Positions 7,588 through 16,250 of a stretch of 17,264 nt of DNA are shown piece after piece (position 1 is the stretch's first letter; each line of letters begins with the position of its first letter). The stretch lies in NCBI GenBank assembly GCA_027450125.1, contig DAIDKG010000139.1, positions 1 through 17,264 on the forward strand, read 5' to 3'. Below the pieces are notes generated by a model, which saw only the letters and a program-made list of their open reading frames with translations, did no database searches and was not told the origin of the DNA. Source of the stretch: Bordetella sp. GTDB taxonomy: Bacteria; Pseudomonadota; Gammaproteobacteria; Burkholderiales; Burkholderiaceae_B. Made by a program: the position numbers and the translations under genes.

Positions 7588-7881
7588 TCAACCCAGTCTG
7601 TGCGTGCGCAGCCAATCGCGCAAGGCGGTGTCGATGCGGGTTTGCCAACCGGGTCCAGAGGCGCGGAATTTTTCCAGCACGTCGGGCGATAGCCGGATCG
7701 TGATGCGCTCTTTGGTCGTTTCGGCTTTGGGACGTCCGGCACCAATACGCGCCGTCGGTTTTATGCGCTCCCATTCCTTGTCGGTAGGGCACCAGGTATC
7801 CGGATCCGCTTCTATTTGCTTGCGGATCAGCGCATCTTCTTCCGGCGTAGGGCTAATGTGGCCAGGTTTGAGTTTGGGCAT
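7588..7881 (-). CDS. brnA: BrnA-family antitoxin
   Basis: This 97-residue protein starts MPKLKPGHISPTPEEDALIR at 7881. The open frame extends upstream to 7935, but that part has no family similarity and would increase the overlap with brnT. The N-terminal half is the charged region of BrnA antitoxins (EEDALIRKQIEADPDTW), which in the family contacts the toxin. The C-terminal half is a ribbon-helix-helix DNA-binding domain: KERITIRLSPDVLEKFRASGP, then WQTRIDTALRDWLRTH. In characterised systems BrnA neutralises BrnT and represses its own operon. The gene overlaps the 3' end of brnT by 29 bp, a toxin-first order usual for brnTA. Confidence 0.92.
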   Translation of the reverse strand: MPKLKPGHISPTPEEDALIRKQIEADPDTWCPTDKEWERIKPTARIGAGRPKAETTKERITIRLSPDVLEKFRASGPGWQTRIDTALRDWLRTHRLG

Positions 7882-8134
7882 AGCGTTTTTCCTCGCGCGA
7901 ATTGGCCTTGCACAGGCTGATGATGCGCCGCGCATCTGCTCGATCCGTATAAACCACGCAATACAAGCGCGAGAATATGTAGCCTAGTGCGACGTAGCGG
8001 TCTTCGCCATAATCTCGTCGGGTATCGAGCCAGAAAACCGCCGCCTCCCAATCGAGATTCGCGGCCTCGGCCAGCGAAACTCCCCGGGCGATACGGTTGA
8101 CCTTATCCTTCTCGAAGTCAAAGTCGATTTTCAT
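7853..8134 (-). CDS. brnT: BrnT-family toxin (RelE-like ribonuclease)
   Basis: This 93-residue protein has the compact BrnT layout. The N-terminal FDFEKDKVNRIARGVSLAEAA matches the F-x-W/F-D-xx-K...N...GVSFEEA pattern. A central acidic DTRRDYGEDRYVALG is followed by the beta strands RLYCVVYTDRADARRIISLCKAN and the terminal REEKRYA helix. BrnT toxins are ribonucleases that inhibit translation until bound by BrnA. The start codon at 8134 lies two bases from a 20 bp palindrome and has no Shine-Dalgarno sequence. Base composition here drops to roughly 50-55% GC, below the neighbouring genes, suggesting acquisition by transfer. No frameshift or missing segment is visible, so the pair looks intact. 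Confidence 0.92.
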   Translation of the reverse strand: MKIDFDFEKDKVNRIARGVSLAEAANLDWEAAVFWLDTRRDYGEDRYVALGYIFSRLYCVVYTDRADARRIISLCKANSREEKRYAQTQTWPH

Positions 8135-8136
8135 CT

Positions 8137-8165
8137 ATTTTTGTACATACAAAAATTAACGTCAA
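8137..8165 (-). promoter_or_regulatory. brnTA promoter with 20 bp palindromic operator
   Basis: A perfect inverted repeat, ATTTTTGTA-N2-TACAAAAAT (8137-8156), sits immediately before brnT. On the minus strand a -35-like TTGACG (8160-8165) is followed 17 bp later by AAAAAT (8137-8142), a plausible weak -10 inside the palindrome. BrnA, a ribbon-helix-helix protein, would be expected to bind it and autoregulate. The inferred start point falls at or next to the brnT ATG, so the transcript may be leaderless. Confidence 0.65.
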
Positions 8166-8187
8166 CCCTTAAAAACGAAGCGCGATT

Positions 8188-8997
8188 ATGGGCAAAATCT
8201 CCTCTTCGAAAATTGCTCGGATGCTCTTCATGTCACGCATGCCCGCACGCACCCGACGGATCCTGCAAGCCGCGGCCGGTGCGGCTGCTGCGGCGGCCCT
8301 GCTCTATGGCTGCCAGGCGGCCCGCGTCCACAACCCCGATGCCCTGTGGCAGATCGTCAGCCAATCGTGCGTGCCGTCGCAGGCCGCCGGCGAAGGGCCG
8401 GGCAAATGCGCCAAGGTGAGCCCGAAAGGCTATGTGCTGCTCAAGGACATCCGCGGCAAGGGGCAGTATCTGCTGATACCCACCGCGCGCGTGGCGGGCA
8501 TGGAAAGCCCGGCGCTGGCGCAGCCCGGCTCGCCCGACTACTTCGGCGATGCCTGGCGGAACCGGGGTTTCGTCAGCAAGGCCTTGGGTGCACAGGTGCC
8601 CGACGCCTTGATGAGCCTGGCGATCAATTCGGCCAAGGGGCGTTCGCAGAATCAGCTGCACATTCACATCGACTGCATCTCGCAAGCCATGCGCAACGCG
8701 CTGTCGGCCTACGACGACGCAGCGCAGGGAACCTGGGTGGATGCGCGCCTGAACAATCACTTCTATCGGCTCATGCGCGTCGCGGCAAGCTCTGCGGCCG
8801 ACGTACACCCTTACGAAAGAGTGCTCCAACAGGCCGAAGCCCGTGGACAGTCCATCGGCGACAGCTCGATCTTCATGGCGACCGCGCCGGGCGGTTTCTT
8901 CGTCGTGGATGGGTACTACCAGGCCCGCGGCCCGCATGCCAATCCGGGCTCGTCGGAGGAGCTGCAGGATCACGCTTGCAAGGATGTCGGCGGGTAA
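8188..8997 (+). CDS. cdh: CDP-diacylglycerol pyrophosphatase (Cdh-like), probable lipoprotein
   Basis: Cdh hydrolyses CDP-diacylglycerol to CMP and phosphatidate at the membrane. Diagnostic stretches are GYVLLKDIRGKGQYLLIPT (81-99), MESPAL, DAWRNRGFVSKALG, LAINSAKGRSQNQLHIHIDC (144-163) and the C-terminal EELQDHACKD. The LHIHI segment is the HIT-like histidine motif (His158, His160). The first position of the motif is Gln where the E. coli enzyme, from memory, has His. The N-terminus has Arg-rich residues, an alanine-rich hydrophobic run and a lipobox, LLYGC, with Cys42. Starts at 8221, 8230 and 8239 are all in frame, and the last gives a more typical lipoprotein signal (MPARTRRILQ), so the true start may be internal. 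The longest frame is reported. It is divergent from brnT. Confidence 0.88.
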   Translation: MGKISSSKIARMLFMSRMPARTRRILQAAAGAAAAAALLYGCQAARVHNPDALWQIVSQSCVPSQAAGEGPGKCAKVSPKGYVLLKDIRGKGQYLLIPTARVAGMESPALAQPGSPDYFGDAWRNRGFVSKALGAQVPDALMSLAINSAKGRSQNQLHIHIDCISQAMRNALSAYDDAAQGTWVDARLNNHFYRLMRVAASSAADVHPYERVLQQAEARGQSIGDSSIFMATAPGGFFVVDGYYQARGPHANPGSSEELQDHACKDVGG

Positions 8998-9083
8998 GCC
9001 CGACGGGCGCGGCGCCGCACGATGCGATGCGCTCGGCCCGAAGGGTAGGCCCGCGGACGCGCCCCTTGGGGTGCCGGCAGGCC

Positions 9084-9467
9084 CTAACGCCCCCGGAAGC
9101 TGTCGATCGTGCGCCTGTCCTTCTTGGTCGGCCGGCCTTCGCGCAGTTCCTGCGCCGGCTCGGGCGCCAGCTTTCTCAGCATGGAGACGCGCTCGCGCGC
9201 CTTGACGCTTTCGGGCGTTTCTTCGTAAAGCTGGCGCGCCACCGGTGCCGGGCCGCGCGCGCCGCTCACGCCGCGCACCTCGATGTGGAACACCAGGTCC
9301 TGCTTGCGGATGCTGACCAGATCGCCGGGGCCCACCTCGCGCGAAGGCTTGCCCACCGCGCCGTTCACATGGACCCGGCCCTTGCCGATCTCATCGACAG
9401 CGATGCTGCGCGTCTTGTAAAAGCGCGCGGCCCAGAGCCATTTGTCGAGGCGGATCTTGTCGGCCAT
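9084..9467 (-). CDS. hslR: Ribosome-associated heat shock protein Hsp15 (S4 domain)
   Basis: The 127-residue protein, close to the family length of about 130, begins with an S4 RNA-binding domain: IRLDKWLWAARFYKTRS (5-21), then EIGKGRVHVNG and SREVGPGDLVSIRK up to about residue 55. A basic C-terminal tail follows. Hsp15 binds free 50S subunits carrying a nascent peptidyl-tRNA and assists recycling of stalled subunits, particularly after heat shock. The start codon shares one base with the stop of the upstream GNAT gene (TGATG), so translation is probably coupled and the two form an operon. It is tail to tail with cdh, and the 86 bp between them has only short GC palindromes. Confidence 0.95.
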   Translation of the reverse strand: MADKIRLDKWLWAARFYKTRSIAVDEIGKGRVHVNGAVGKPSREVGPGDLVSIRKQDLVFHIEVRGVSGARGPAPVARQLYEETPESVKARERVSMLRKLAPEPAQELREGRPTKKDRRTIDSFRGR

Positions 9468-9934
9468 CAGGACGTCGCCATGCGGTAGACCATAAAGCCC
9501 GAATCTTGCGCCACGGCGTCATACAGCCTGCGGGCCGTGGTGTTGTTCGTTTGCGTGTGCCAATACAGGCGCGCCGACCCGGCCTCGATGGCGCGTCGCT
9601 GGACTGCCTCGATCAATGCCCGGCCCACGCCTTTGCCGCGCGCGGACTCGGCCGTGAACAGATCGTTCAGGTAGCAGCTGGGCCCCAGGCTGAGCGTGCT
9701 GCGATGAAAAAGATAATGCGTCAGACCCAGCAGGCCGCCCTGCGCGCCCTCGGCCACCAGCCCATGCACGGGCTCGTAGCTGTCGAAGAAACGCGCCCAC
9801 GTCGCCGCGGTGACGGCCGGCTCCAGCGCCGTGTCGCCCGAGCGGCCGTAGAACGCGTTATAGCCGTCCCACAGCACCTTCCATGAAGGATAGTCCGCCT
9901 CCCGGACTGGCCGGACGATGAAGCTCTCGGTCAT
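9467..9934 (-). CDS. GNAT-family N-acetyltransferase upstream of hslR
   Basis: This 155-residue GNAT protein starts MTESFIVRPVREADYPSWKV at 9934. An AAGG element about 7 bp upstream supports that start over an in-frame ATG at 9982. Motif A is clear: YLNDLFTAESARGKGVGRALIEAV, with the acetyl-CoA loop RGKGVG at 99-104. It is followed by LYWHTQTNNTTARRLYDAVA, typical of the GNAT subgroup acting on small-molecule or peptide amines. The substrate is unknown. It overlaps hslR by one base. Immediately upstream is a 19 bp inverted repeat that partly covers the ribosome-binding site, a sign of dedicated regulation. Confidence 0.88.
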   Translation of the reverse strand: MTESFIVRPVREADYPSWKVLWDGYNAFYGRSGDTALEPAVTAATWARFFDSYEPVHGLVAEGAQGGLLGLTHYLFHRSTLSLGPSCYLNDLFTAESARGKGVGRALIEAVQRRAIEAGSARLYWHTQTNNTTARRLYDAVAQDSGFMVYRMATS

Positions 9935-9944
9935 TTTGTGCACC

Positions 9945-9963
9945 TTCGTTTCACGTAAACGAA
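9945..9963. promoter_or_regulatory. 19 bp inverted repeat at the 5' end of the GNAT-hslR pair
   Basis: TTCGTTT (9945-9951) and AAACGAA (9957-9963) form a perfect 7 bp inverted repeat with a 5 bp centre, beginning 11 bp before the GNAT start codon and touching its Shine-Dalgarno sequence (9941-9947). It could be a repressor operator or an mRNA hairpin that limits ribosome access. It abuts the gcvP terminator hairpin. Confidence 0.45.
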
Positions 9964-9990
9964 AAGAGGCGGCCGCAGCCACCCCTTTTC
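9961..9990 (-). terminator. Terminator-like hairpin after gcvP
   Basis: On the minus strand, 9990-9978 pairs with 9961-9973 over 13 positions, including two G-U pairs, closing a UGCG tetraloop. The foot of the stem ends in CUUUUC, followed by GUUU. It lies about 50 bp past the gcvP stop. The U tract is imperfect, so efficiency is uncertain. A second small hairpin (CCCGGG 10002-10007 with 10014-10019) lies closer to gcvP. Confidence 0.55.
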
Positions 9991-10038
9991 TTCCCTCAAT
10001 GCCCGGGCCGATACCCGGGATCGGGCGTTGCTACGGCC

Positions 10039-12912
<2,874 letters not shown>

Positions 12913-12940
12913 GGGGGCTATCTCGGAAAACAAAGGGGCG

Positions 12941-12968
12941 GGCCGCGCCGCAGGCTGCCGGCGCGGCC
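12941..12968 (-). other. GC-rich hairpin between gcvH and gcvP
   Basis: GGCCGCGCC (12941-12949) and GGCGCGGCC (12960-12968) are perfect 9 bp inverted arms with a 10 nt loop, inside the 70 bp gcvH-gcvP spacer. On the minus strand the stem is followed by CCCCTTTGTTTTCC, a broken U tract. It may partially terminate or protect the upstream gcvTH message, lowering gcvP relative to gcvH; that is inference. Confidence 0.5.
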
Positions 12969-12982
12969 GTCGACGGCGTCGA

Positions 12983-13360
12983 TTACAGGCCGTTGGCCGC
13001 GGCGTAGCCGGCGGCATCCATCAGGGCGTCGGCGTCGGTGGCGTTGTTCGGCTTGATCTTGAAGATCCAGGCGTCGTAGGGCGATTCGTTGATGGCCGAC
13101 GGATTGGCGTCCAGCGCGTCATTGAAGGCGACGACCTCGCCGGCCACCGGCGCGTAGATGTCGGACGCCGCCTTGACCGACTCCACCACGGCGGCGGTAG
13201 CGCCGGCGCCCAGCGTGGCGCCGACATTGACGTCGCCCACGAAGACGATGTCGCCCAGCTGGTTCTGGGCGTTGTCGGTGATACCGATGACGAAGACATC
13301 GCCTTCGGCCTTCACCCATTCATGGGACTCGGTGTACTTGCGGTCGGTGGGCAGACTCAT
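12983..13360 (-). CDS. gcvH: Glycine cleavage system H-protein
   Basis: This 125-residue lipoyl carrier shuttles the aminomethyl group from GcvP to GcvT. It starts [20 protein letters not shown] at 13360, preceded by a strong AGGAG about 6 bp upstream; the open frame beyond that is the gcvT-gcvH spacer. The lipoyl attachment motif is [20 protein letters not shown], with Lys63 the modified residue. The remaining family features are [16 protein letters not shown] (26-41), [16 protein letters not shown] and the C-terminal LMDAAGY. Lipoylation requires enzymes encoded elsewhere. It lies 41 bp after gcvT. Confidence 0.98.
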   Translation of the reverse strand: MSLPTDRKYTESHEWVKAEGDVFVIGITDNAQNQLGDIVFVGDVNVGATLGAGATAAVVESVKAASDIYAPVAGEVVAFNDALDANPSAINESPYDAWIFKIKPNNATDADALMDAAGYAAANGL

Positions 13361-13401
13361 GGTGAGCTCCTGGAGAAATGGAAAGTGATTCGGCGATGAA
13401 A

Positions 13402-14502
13402 TCAGGCGTGCTCGACGGCTTTGCCGTTGCGCACGAAAGGCAGCTTGCAGACCTGGGCCGGCACCCACTTGCCGCGGATGTCCACCTGCACGGCGTCGCC
13501 GGGCTTGACGCCGACGGGCAGGCGGGCAAAACCCACCGACACGTTAAGCGTGGGCGACATGGTGCCGCTGGTGACTTCGCCCTCGCCCAGCGCGGTCTGC
13601 ACTTTCATGTGCGAGCGCATCACGCCGCGGTCGAGCAATTTGAGGCCGACAAACGCGGCGGGCGTGGCGAACTGCTCGATGGCGTCGCGGCCGATGAAGC
13701 GGCGCGCGGCGTCCTTGAACGAGACGGTCCAGGTCAGGCCGGCTTGGTCGGGATGGATGAGTTCGTCCATGTCCTGGCCGTAAAGGTTCATGCCGGCTTC
13801 CAGACGCAGCGTGTCGCGCGCGCCCAGGCCGCAGGGCCGCACGCCCGCGGCGACGAGGTCGTTCCAGAAAGCCGTGGCCTCACCGGCCGGCAGCACGATC
13901 TCGAAGCCGTCTTCGCCGGTGTAGCCGGTGCGCGCCACCAGCGTGTCGCCGTCCAATGCCGCGCCCGAGAAAGGCGTGAGATTTTCCGTGGCGGCCTTCC
14001 AGGCCGGGCGCGCGGCCCAGACCTTGGCGCGTGCCTCGGGACCTTGCACGGCCACCATGGCCAGGTCGCGGCGCGGGGTGATGGCCACGTCGAACTTGCC
14101 CGAGGCGGCGACGCGGCGCATCCAGGCCACGTCTTTCTCGGCGGTGCCGGCGTTGACCACCACGCGCCAGGCGTCGGACGCGAAGAAATAGACGATGAGA
14201 TCGTCGATCACCCCGCCCTGCGGATTGAGCATGCAGCTGTAGAGCGCCTTGCCCGGTGCGGTGAGCTTGGCCACGTCGTTGGCGATGAGCCGGCGCAGGA
14301 AGTCGTAGGCGCCCTCGCCGGTCACGTCGACGTTGAGCATGTGCGACACGTCGAACATGCCGCTGGCCTGGCGCACGGCGTGGTGCTCCTCGATCTGCGA
14401 GCCGTAGTTGACGGGCATGTCCCAGCCGCCGAAGTCGACGGTGCGGGCGCCGGCGGCGAGGTGGGCTTCGTAAAGCGGGGTGCGCTGCAAAGGTGCGGAC
14501 AT
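13402..14502 (-). CDS. gcvT: Glycine cleavage system T-protein (aminomethyltransferase)
   Basis: This 366-residue, full-length T-protein transfers the one-carbon unit from aminomethyl-GcvH to tetrahydrofolate, giving 5,10-methylene-THF and ammonia. The start at 14502 ([20 protein letters not shown]) matches the family; the frame stays open upstream to 15297, but that part crosses the riboswitch and is not coding. Motifs are [20 protein letters not shown] (22-41), FDVSHM (50-55), the folate-site stretch [13 protein letters not shown] (93-105) with the catalytic aspartate, [13 protein letters not shown], and the C-terminal [20 protein letters not shown]. It is the first gene of the operon, about 100 nt downstream of a tandem glycine riboswitch. 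Confidence 0.98.
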   Translation of the reverse strand: MSAPLQRTPLYEAHLAAGARTVDFGGWDMPVNYGSQIEEHHAVRQASGMFDVSHMLNVDVTGEGAYDFLRRLIANDVAKLTAPGKALYSCMLNPQGGVIDDLIVYFFASDAWRVVVNAGTAEKDVAWMRRVAASGKFDVAITPRRDLAMVAVQGPEARAKVWAARPAWKAATENLTPFSGAALDGDTLVARTGYTGEDGFEIVLPAGEATAFWNDLVAAGVRPCGLGARDTLRLEAGMNLYGQDMDELIHPDQAGLTWTVSFKDAARRFIGRDAIEQFATPAAFVGLKLLDRGVMRSHMKVQTALGEGEVTSGTMSPTLNVSVGFARLPVGVKPGDAVQVDIRGKWVPAQVCKLPFVRNGKAVEHA

Positions 14503-14539
14503 GCGGGAGGACTCCGTGGCTACGGTCGGTTTACGCAAT

Positions 14540-14586
14540 GCCGGCGACGGAAGCGGAAAACGCTCCGGACGACTCGCGTCACCGGC
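14540..14586 (-). promoter_or_regulatory. Hairpin between the glycine riboswitch and gcvT (candidate expression platform)
   Basis: On the minus strand 14586-14577 pairs with 14549-14540 over 10 positions (one G-U). An inner bulged stem, GGAGCG with CGCTTCC, closes on a TTTT loop. There is no U tract after it, so it does not look like an intrinsic terminator. It lies between aptamer 2 and the gcvT ribosome-binding site, where an expression platform belongs. Confidence 0.45.
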
Positions 14587-14599
14587 CGATGTTCCGCCC

Positions 14600-14813
14600 C
14601 TCTGTCCTTTTGCCTGAGAGTTGCCCCGCGTCGGTGTGGACGGCGGGTTTGCACCTTCGGCGCCTGGGCGGCCCGAAATCAAGGGGCGCCAGGTCTCTCC
14701 AGAGTGCTGTTTCGGCGCCGAGGTCGGCGCCGGGCAGGTGCGGTATGGGTTACCTGAGCGATTCCGGGCGAATTGCGCCTTCGGCGGCGGGCATTGCCCG
14801 CTCTCTCCCGCAC
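14600..14813 (-). ncRNA. Tandem glycine riboswitch
   Basis: Two glycine aptamers lie in series upstream of gcvT. Aptamer 1 spans roughly 14813-14739, with P1 GTGCGG/CCGCAC. Aptamer 2 spans roughly 14704-14600, with its P1 closed by CTCTGGAG and GGACAGAG. Both contain the hallmark GCCGAAGG core segment (14785-14778 and 14661-14654) followed by GCAA, the GAGAG strand near the 5' side, and the CTCAGG box (14758-14753 and 14618-14613). The 34 nt linker (14705-14738) contains a strong hairpin, GGCGCCGA with TCGGCGCC. Family knowledge: glycine binding normally turns on gcvTHP when glycine is in excess. No intrinsic terminator is evident, so control may act on translation or through Rho. Confidence 0.95.
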
Positions 14814-14833
14814 GCTGCATGACAGCTGGCCGG

Positions 14834-14839
14834 AGTATA
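14834..14839 (-). promoter_or_regulatory. -10 box of the gcvTHP promoter
   Basis: TATACT on the minus strand matches five of six consensus positions and is placed so that transcription would start about 14 nt before the first riboswitch aptamer. A consensus -35 is not seen at the expected distance; that place is taken by a 9 bp tandem duplication, suggesting an activator-dependent or weak promoter. Confidence 0.55.
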
Positions 14840-14840
14840 A

Positions 14841-14858
14841 CCGGGACGCCCGGGACGC
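14841..14858. repeat. Perfect 9 bp tandem duplication upstream of the gcv -10 box
   Basis: CCGGGACGC occurs twice in direct succession (14841-14849 and 14850-14858), filling the region between the -10 box and the expected -35 of the gcvTHP promoter. Loss or gain of a unit would shift promoter spacing by 9 bp. Confidence 0.8.
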
Positions 14859-14966
14859 TTGCACAGGAAAACCCGGGTTCCCTGGACACCGGCGATCCGG
14901 CTGCGGACTGCTTGCTTGCGCGCAGGCTCCCTGCCCGCCGCCCGGATCTGCGGCAGCGCGCCCGGC
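14859..14966. other. Intergenic region between the gcv promoter and the BaiN-like gene
   Basis: No coding sequence is supported here. The only structure seen is a short imperfect hairpin (14864-14870 with 14878-14884, around the palindrome AACCCGGGTT) that could end transcription of the upstream FAD oxidoreductase gene, though it lacks a U tract, and some small CCGG-type palindromes. Confidence 0.5.
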
Positions 14967-16163
14967 CTACAAGGCCCGGCCGCAGGCCACGCCCGAGGCC
15001 CAGGCCCACTGGAAGTTGTAGCCGCCCAGCCAGCCGGTAACGTCTACGGCCTCGCCGATGAAGTGCAGGCCGGGAACGGCCCTGGCCTGCATGGACTTCT
15101 GGTCCAGGCCGCGCGTGTCCACGCCGCCGCGCATGACTTCGGCTTTTTTGTAGCCGGCGGTACCGGTGGGCACGAGCCGCCAGCGGTGGATGCGCTCGGC
15201 CAATGCGCGCAAGGCCTTGTCGGGCAGGTCGGCCAGCTTCGCGCCGGCGCCCACGCCCGCGACCCGCAGCCAGGTTTCCGCCAGGCGCCTGGGCCACAGC
15301 TCGCTCAGCACGGTCTGCAGCTGCTGCCTGCTGCCGGGCTTGAGCGCCAGCAGGGCTTCGGCCATGTCGCGCTCCGGCGCAAGGTCGATTTCAATGGGCT
15401 GGCCGGGGTTCCAGTAGCTCGATATCTGCAAGATGGCCGGCCCCGACAGGCCGCGGTGCGTGAAGAGCAGGTCTTCCAGGAAACGGCCGCCGGCCTTGCC
15501 CTGCCCGGTCTGAAGATCGACTTCCAGCGCCGCGCCGGAGAGTTCCGCGAAGGGCTGCCATTGCGCGGCGTCGAAGGTCAGCGGCACCAGCGCCGGACGC
15601 GGCTCGACGACCTTGAGCCCGAACTGGCGCGCGACTTTCAGGCCGAAATCGGTCGCCCCCAGCTGCGGGATGGCCATGCCGCCGGTGGCGATCGCCAGCT
15701 TGGCCGCGTGCAGCTGGCCCAGGCTCGTGCGCAGCGCATAGCCCGCGTCGCCGCGCGCTATCTCGCGCACCTCGCAGGGCATGCGCCAGGCCACCGCGCC
15801 CTGGCCGCACTCGGCGCGCAGCATGTCGATGATGGCTTCGCTCGACTCATCGCAGAACAGCTGGCCGCGATGCTTTTCGTGCCAGGCGATGCGGTGGCTG
15901 CGCACCAGGCCGAGAAAATCACGCGGCGTATACCCCGCCAGCGCCGAGCGGCAGAAATGCGGGTTTTCCGACAGGAAGTTGGCGGGCCCCGTGCCGACGT
16001 TGGTGAAGTTGCAGCGCCCTCCGCCCGAGATGCGGATTTTCTCGGCCAGCTTCGCGGCGTGGTCGATCAGCACCACGCGCAGGCCGCGCTGGCCCGCCAC
16101 CGCGGCGCACATCATGCCGGCCGCGCCGGCGCCGATCACGGCAACGTCGAAGAAATCGCTCAT
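14967..16163 (-). CDS. HI0933/BaiN-family NAD(P)/FAD-dependent oxidoreductase
   Basis: This 398-residue flavoprotein starts [20 protein letters not shown] at 16163; the longer open frame upstream runs into the divergent gene's coding region. The dinucleotide-binding GAGAAG lies at 11-16, followed by [20 protein letters not shown] and CNFTN (51-55), a signature of the HI0933 (YhiN/BaiN) family. Other landmarks are [52 protein letters not shown] and the terminal [22 protein letters not shown]. Many members are annotated as aminoacetone oxidase or BaiN-like, but the physiological substrate in most bacteria is unknown; here no neighbour fixes it. It shares an 87 bp divergent spacer with the DadA-like gene. 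Confidence 0.92.
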   Translation of the reverse strand: MSDFFDVAVIGAGAAGMMCAAVAGQRGLRVVLIDHAAKLAEKIRISGGGRCNFTNVGTGPANFLSENPHFCRSALAGYTPRDFLGLVRSHRIAWHEKHRGQLFCDESSEAIIDMLRAECGQGAVAWRMPCEVREIARGDAGYALRTSLGQLHAAKLAIATGGMAIPQLGATDFGLKVARQFGLKVVEPRPALVPLTFDAAQWQPFAELSGAALEVDLQTGQGKAGGRFLEDLLFTHRGLSGPAILQISSYWNPGQPIEIDLAPERDMAEALLALKPGSRQQLQTVLSELWPRRLAETWLRVAGVGAGAKLADLPDKALRALAERIHRWRLVPTGTAGYKKAEVMRGGVDTRGLDQKSMQARAVPGLHFIGEAVDVTGWLGGYNFQWAWASGVACGRAL

Positions 16164-16250
16164 GCCGCTATTTGACCAGATCGCGGCGCGGCGCCAACGC
16201 AGGGACGCTATCATCGCTTGCAAAGCGCATCGCGCGACAAGGGATCTCTC

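Noticed and set aside
8998..9083. Terminator between the convergent genes cdh and hslR
   Set aside because: Only short GC palindromes such as CCCC-TT-GGGG are visible, with no stable stem plus U tract on either strand.
13018..13468. Upstream extensions of gcvP and gcvH in their open frames
   Set aside because: The extensions encode low-complexity Arg/Pro sequence or antisense matter without similarity; internal starts have good ribosome-binding sites and match family N-termini.
14503..15297. N-terminal extension of gcvT by 265 residues
   Set aside because: The frame is open only by GC bias. It would read through the glycine riboswitch and into the next gene, and GcvT proteins start at the [10 protein letters not shown] position.
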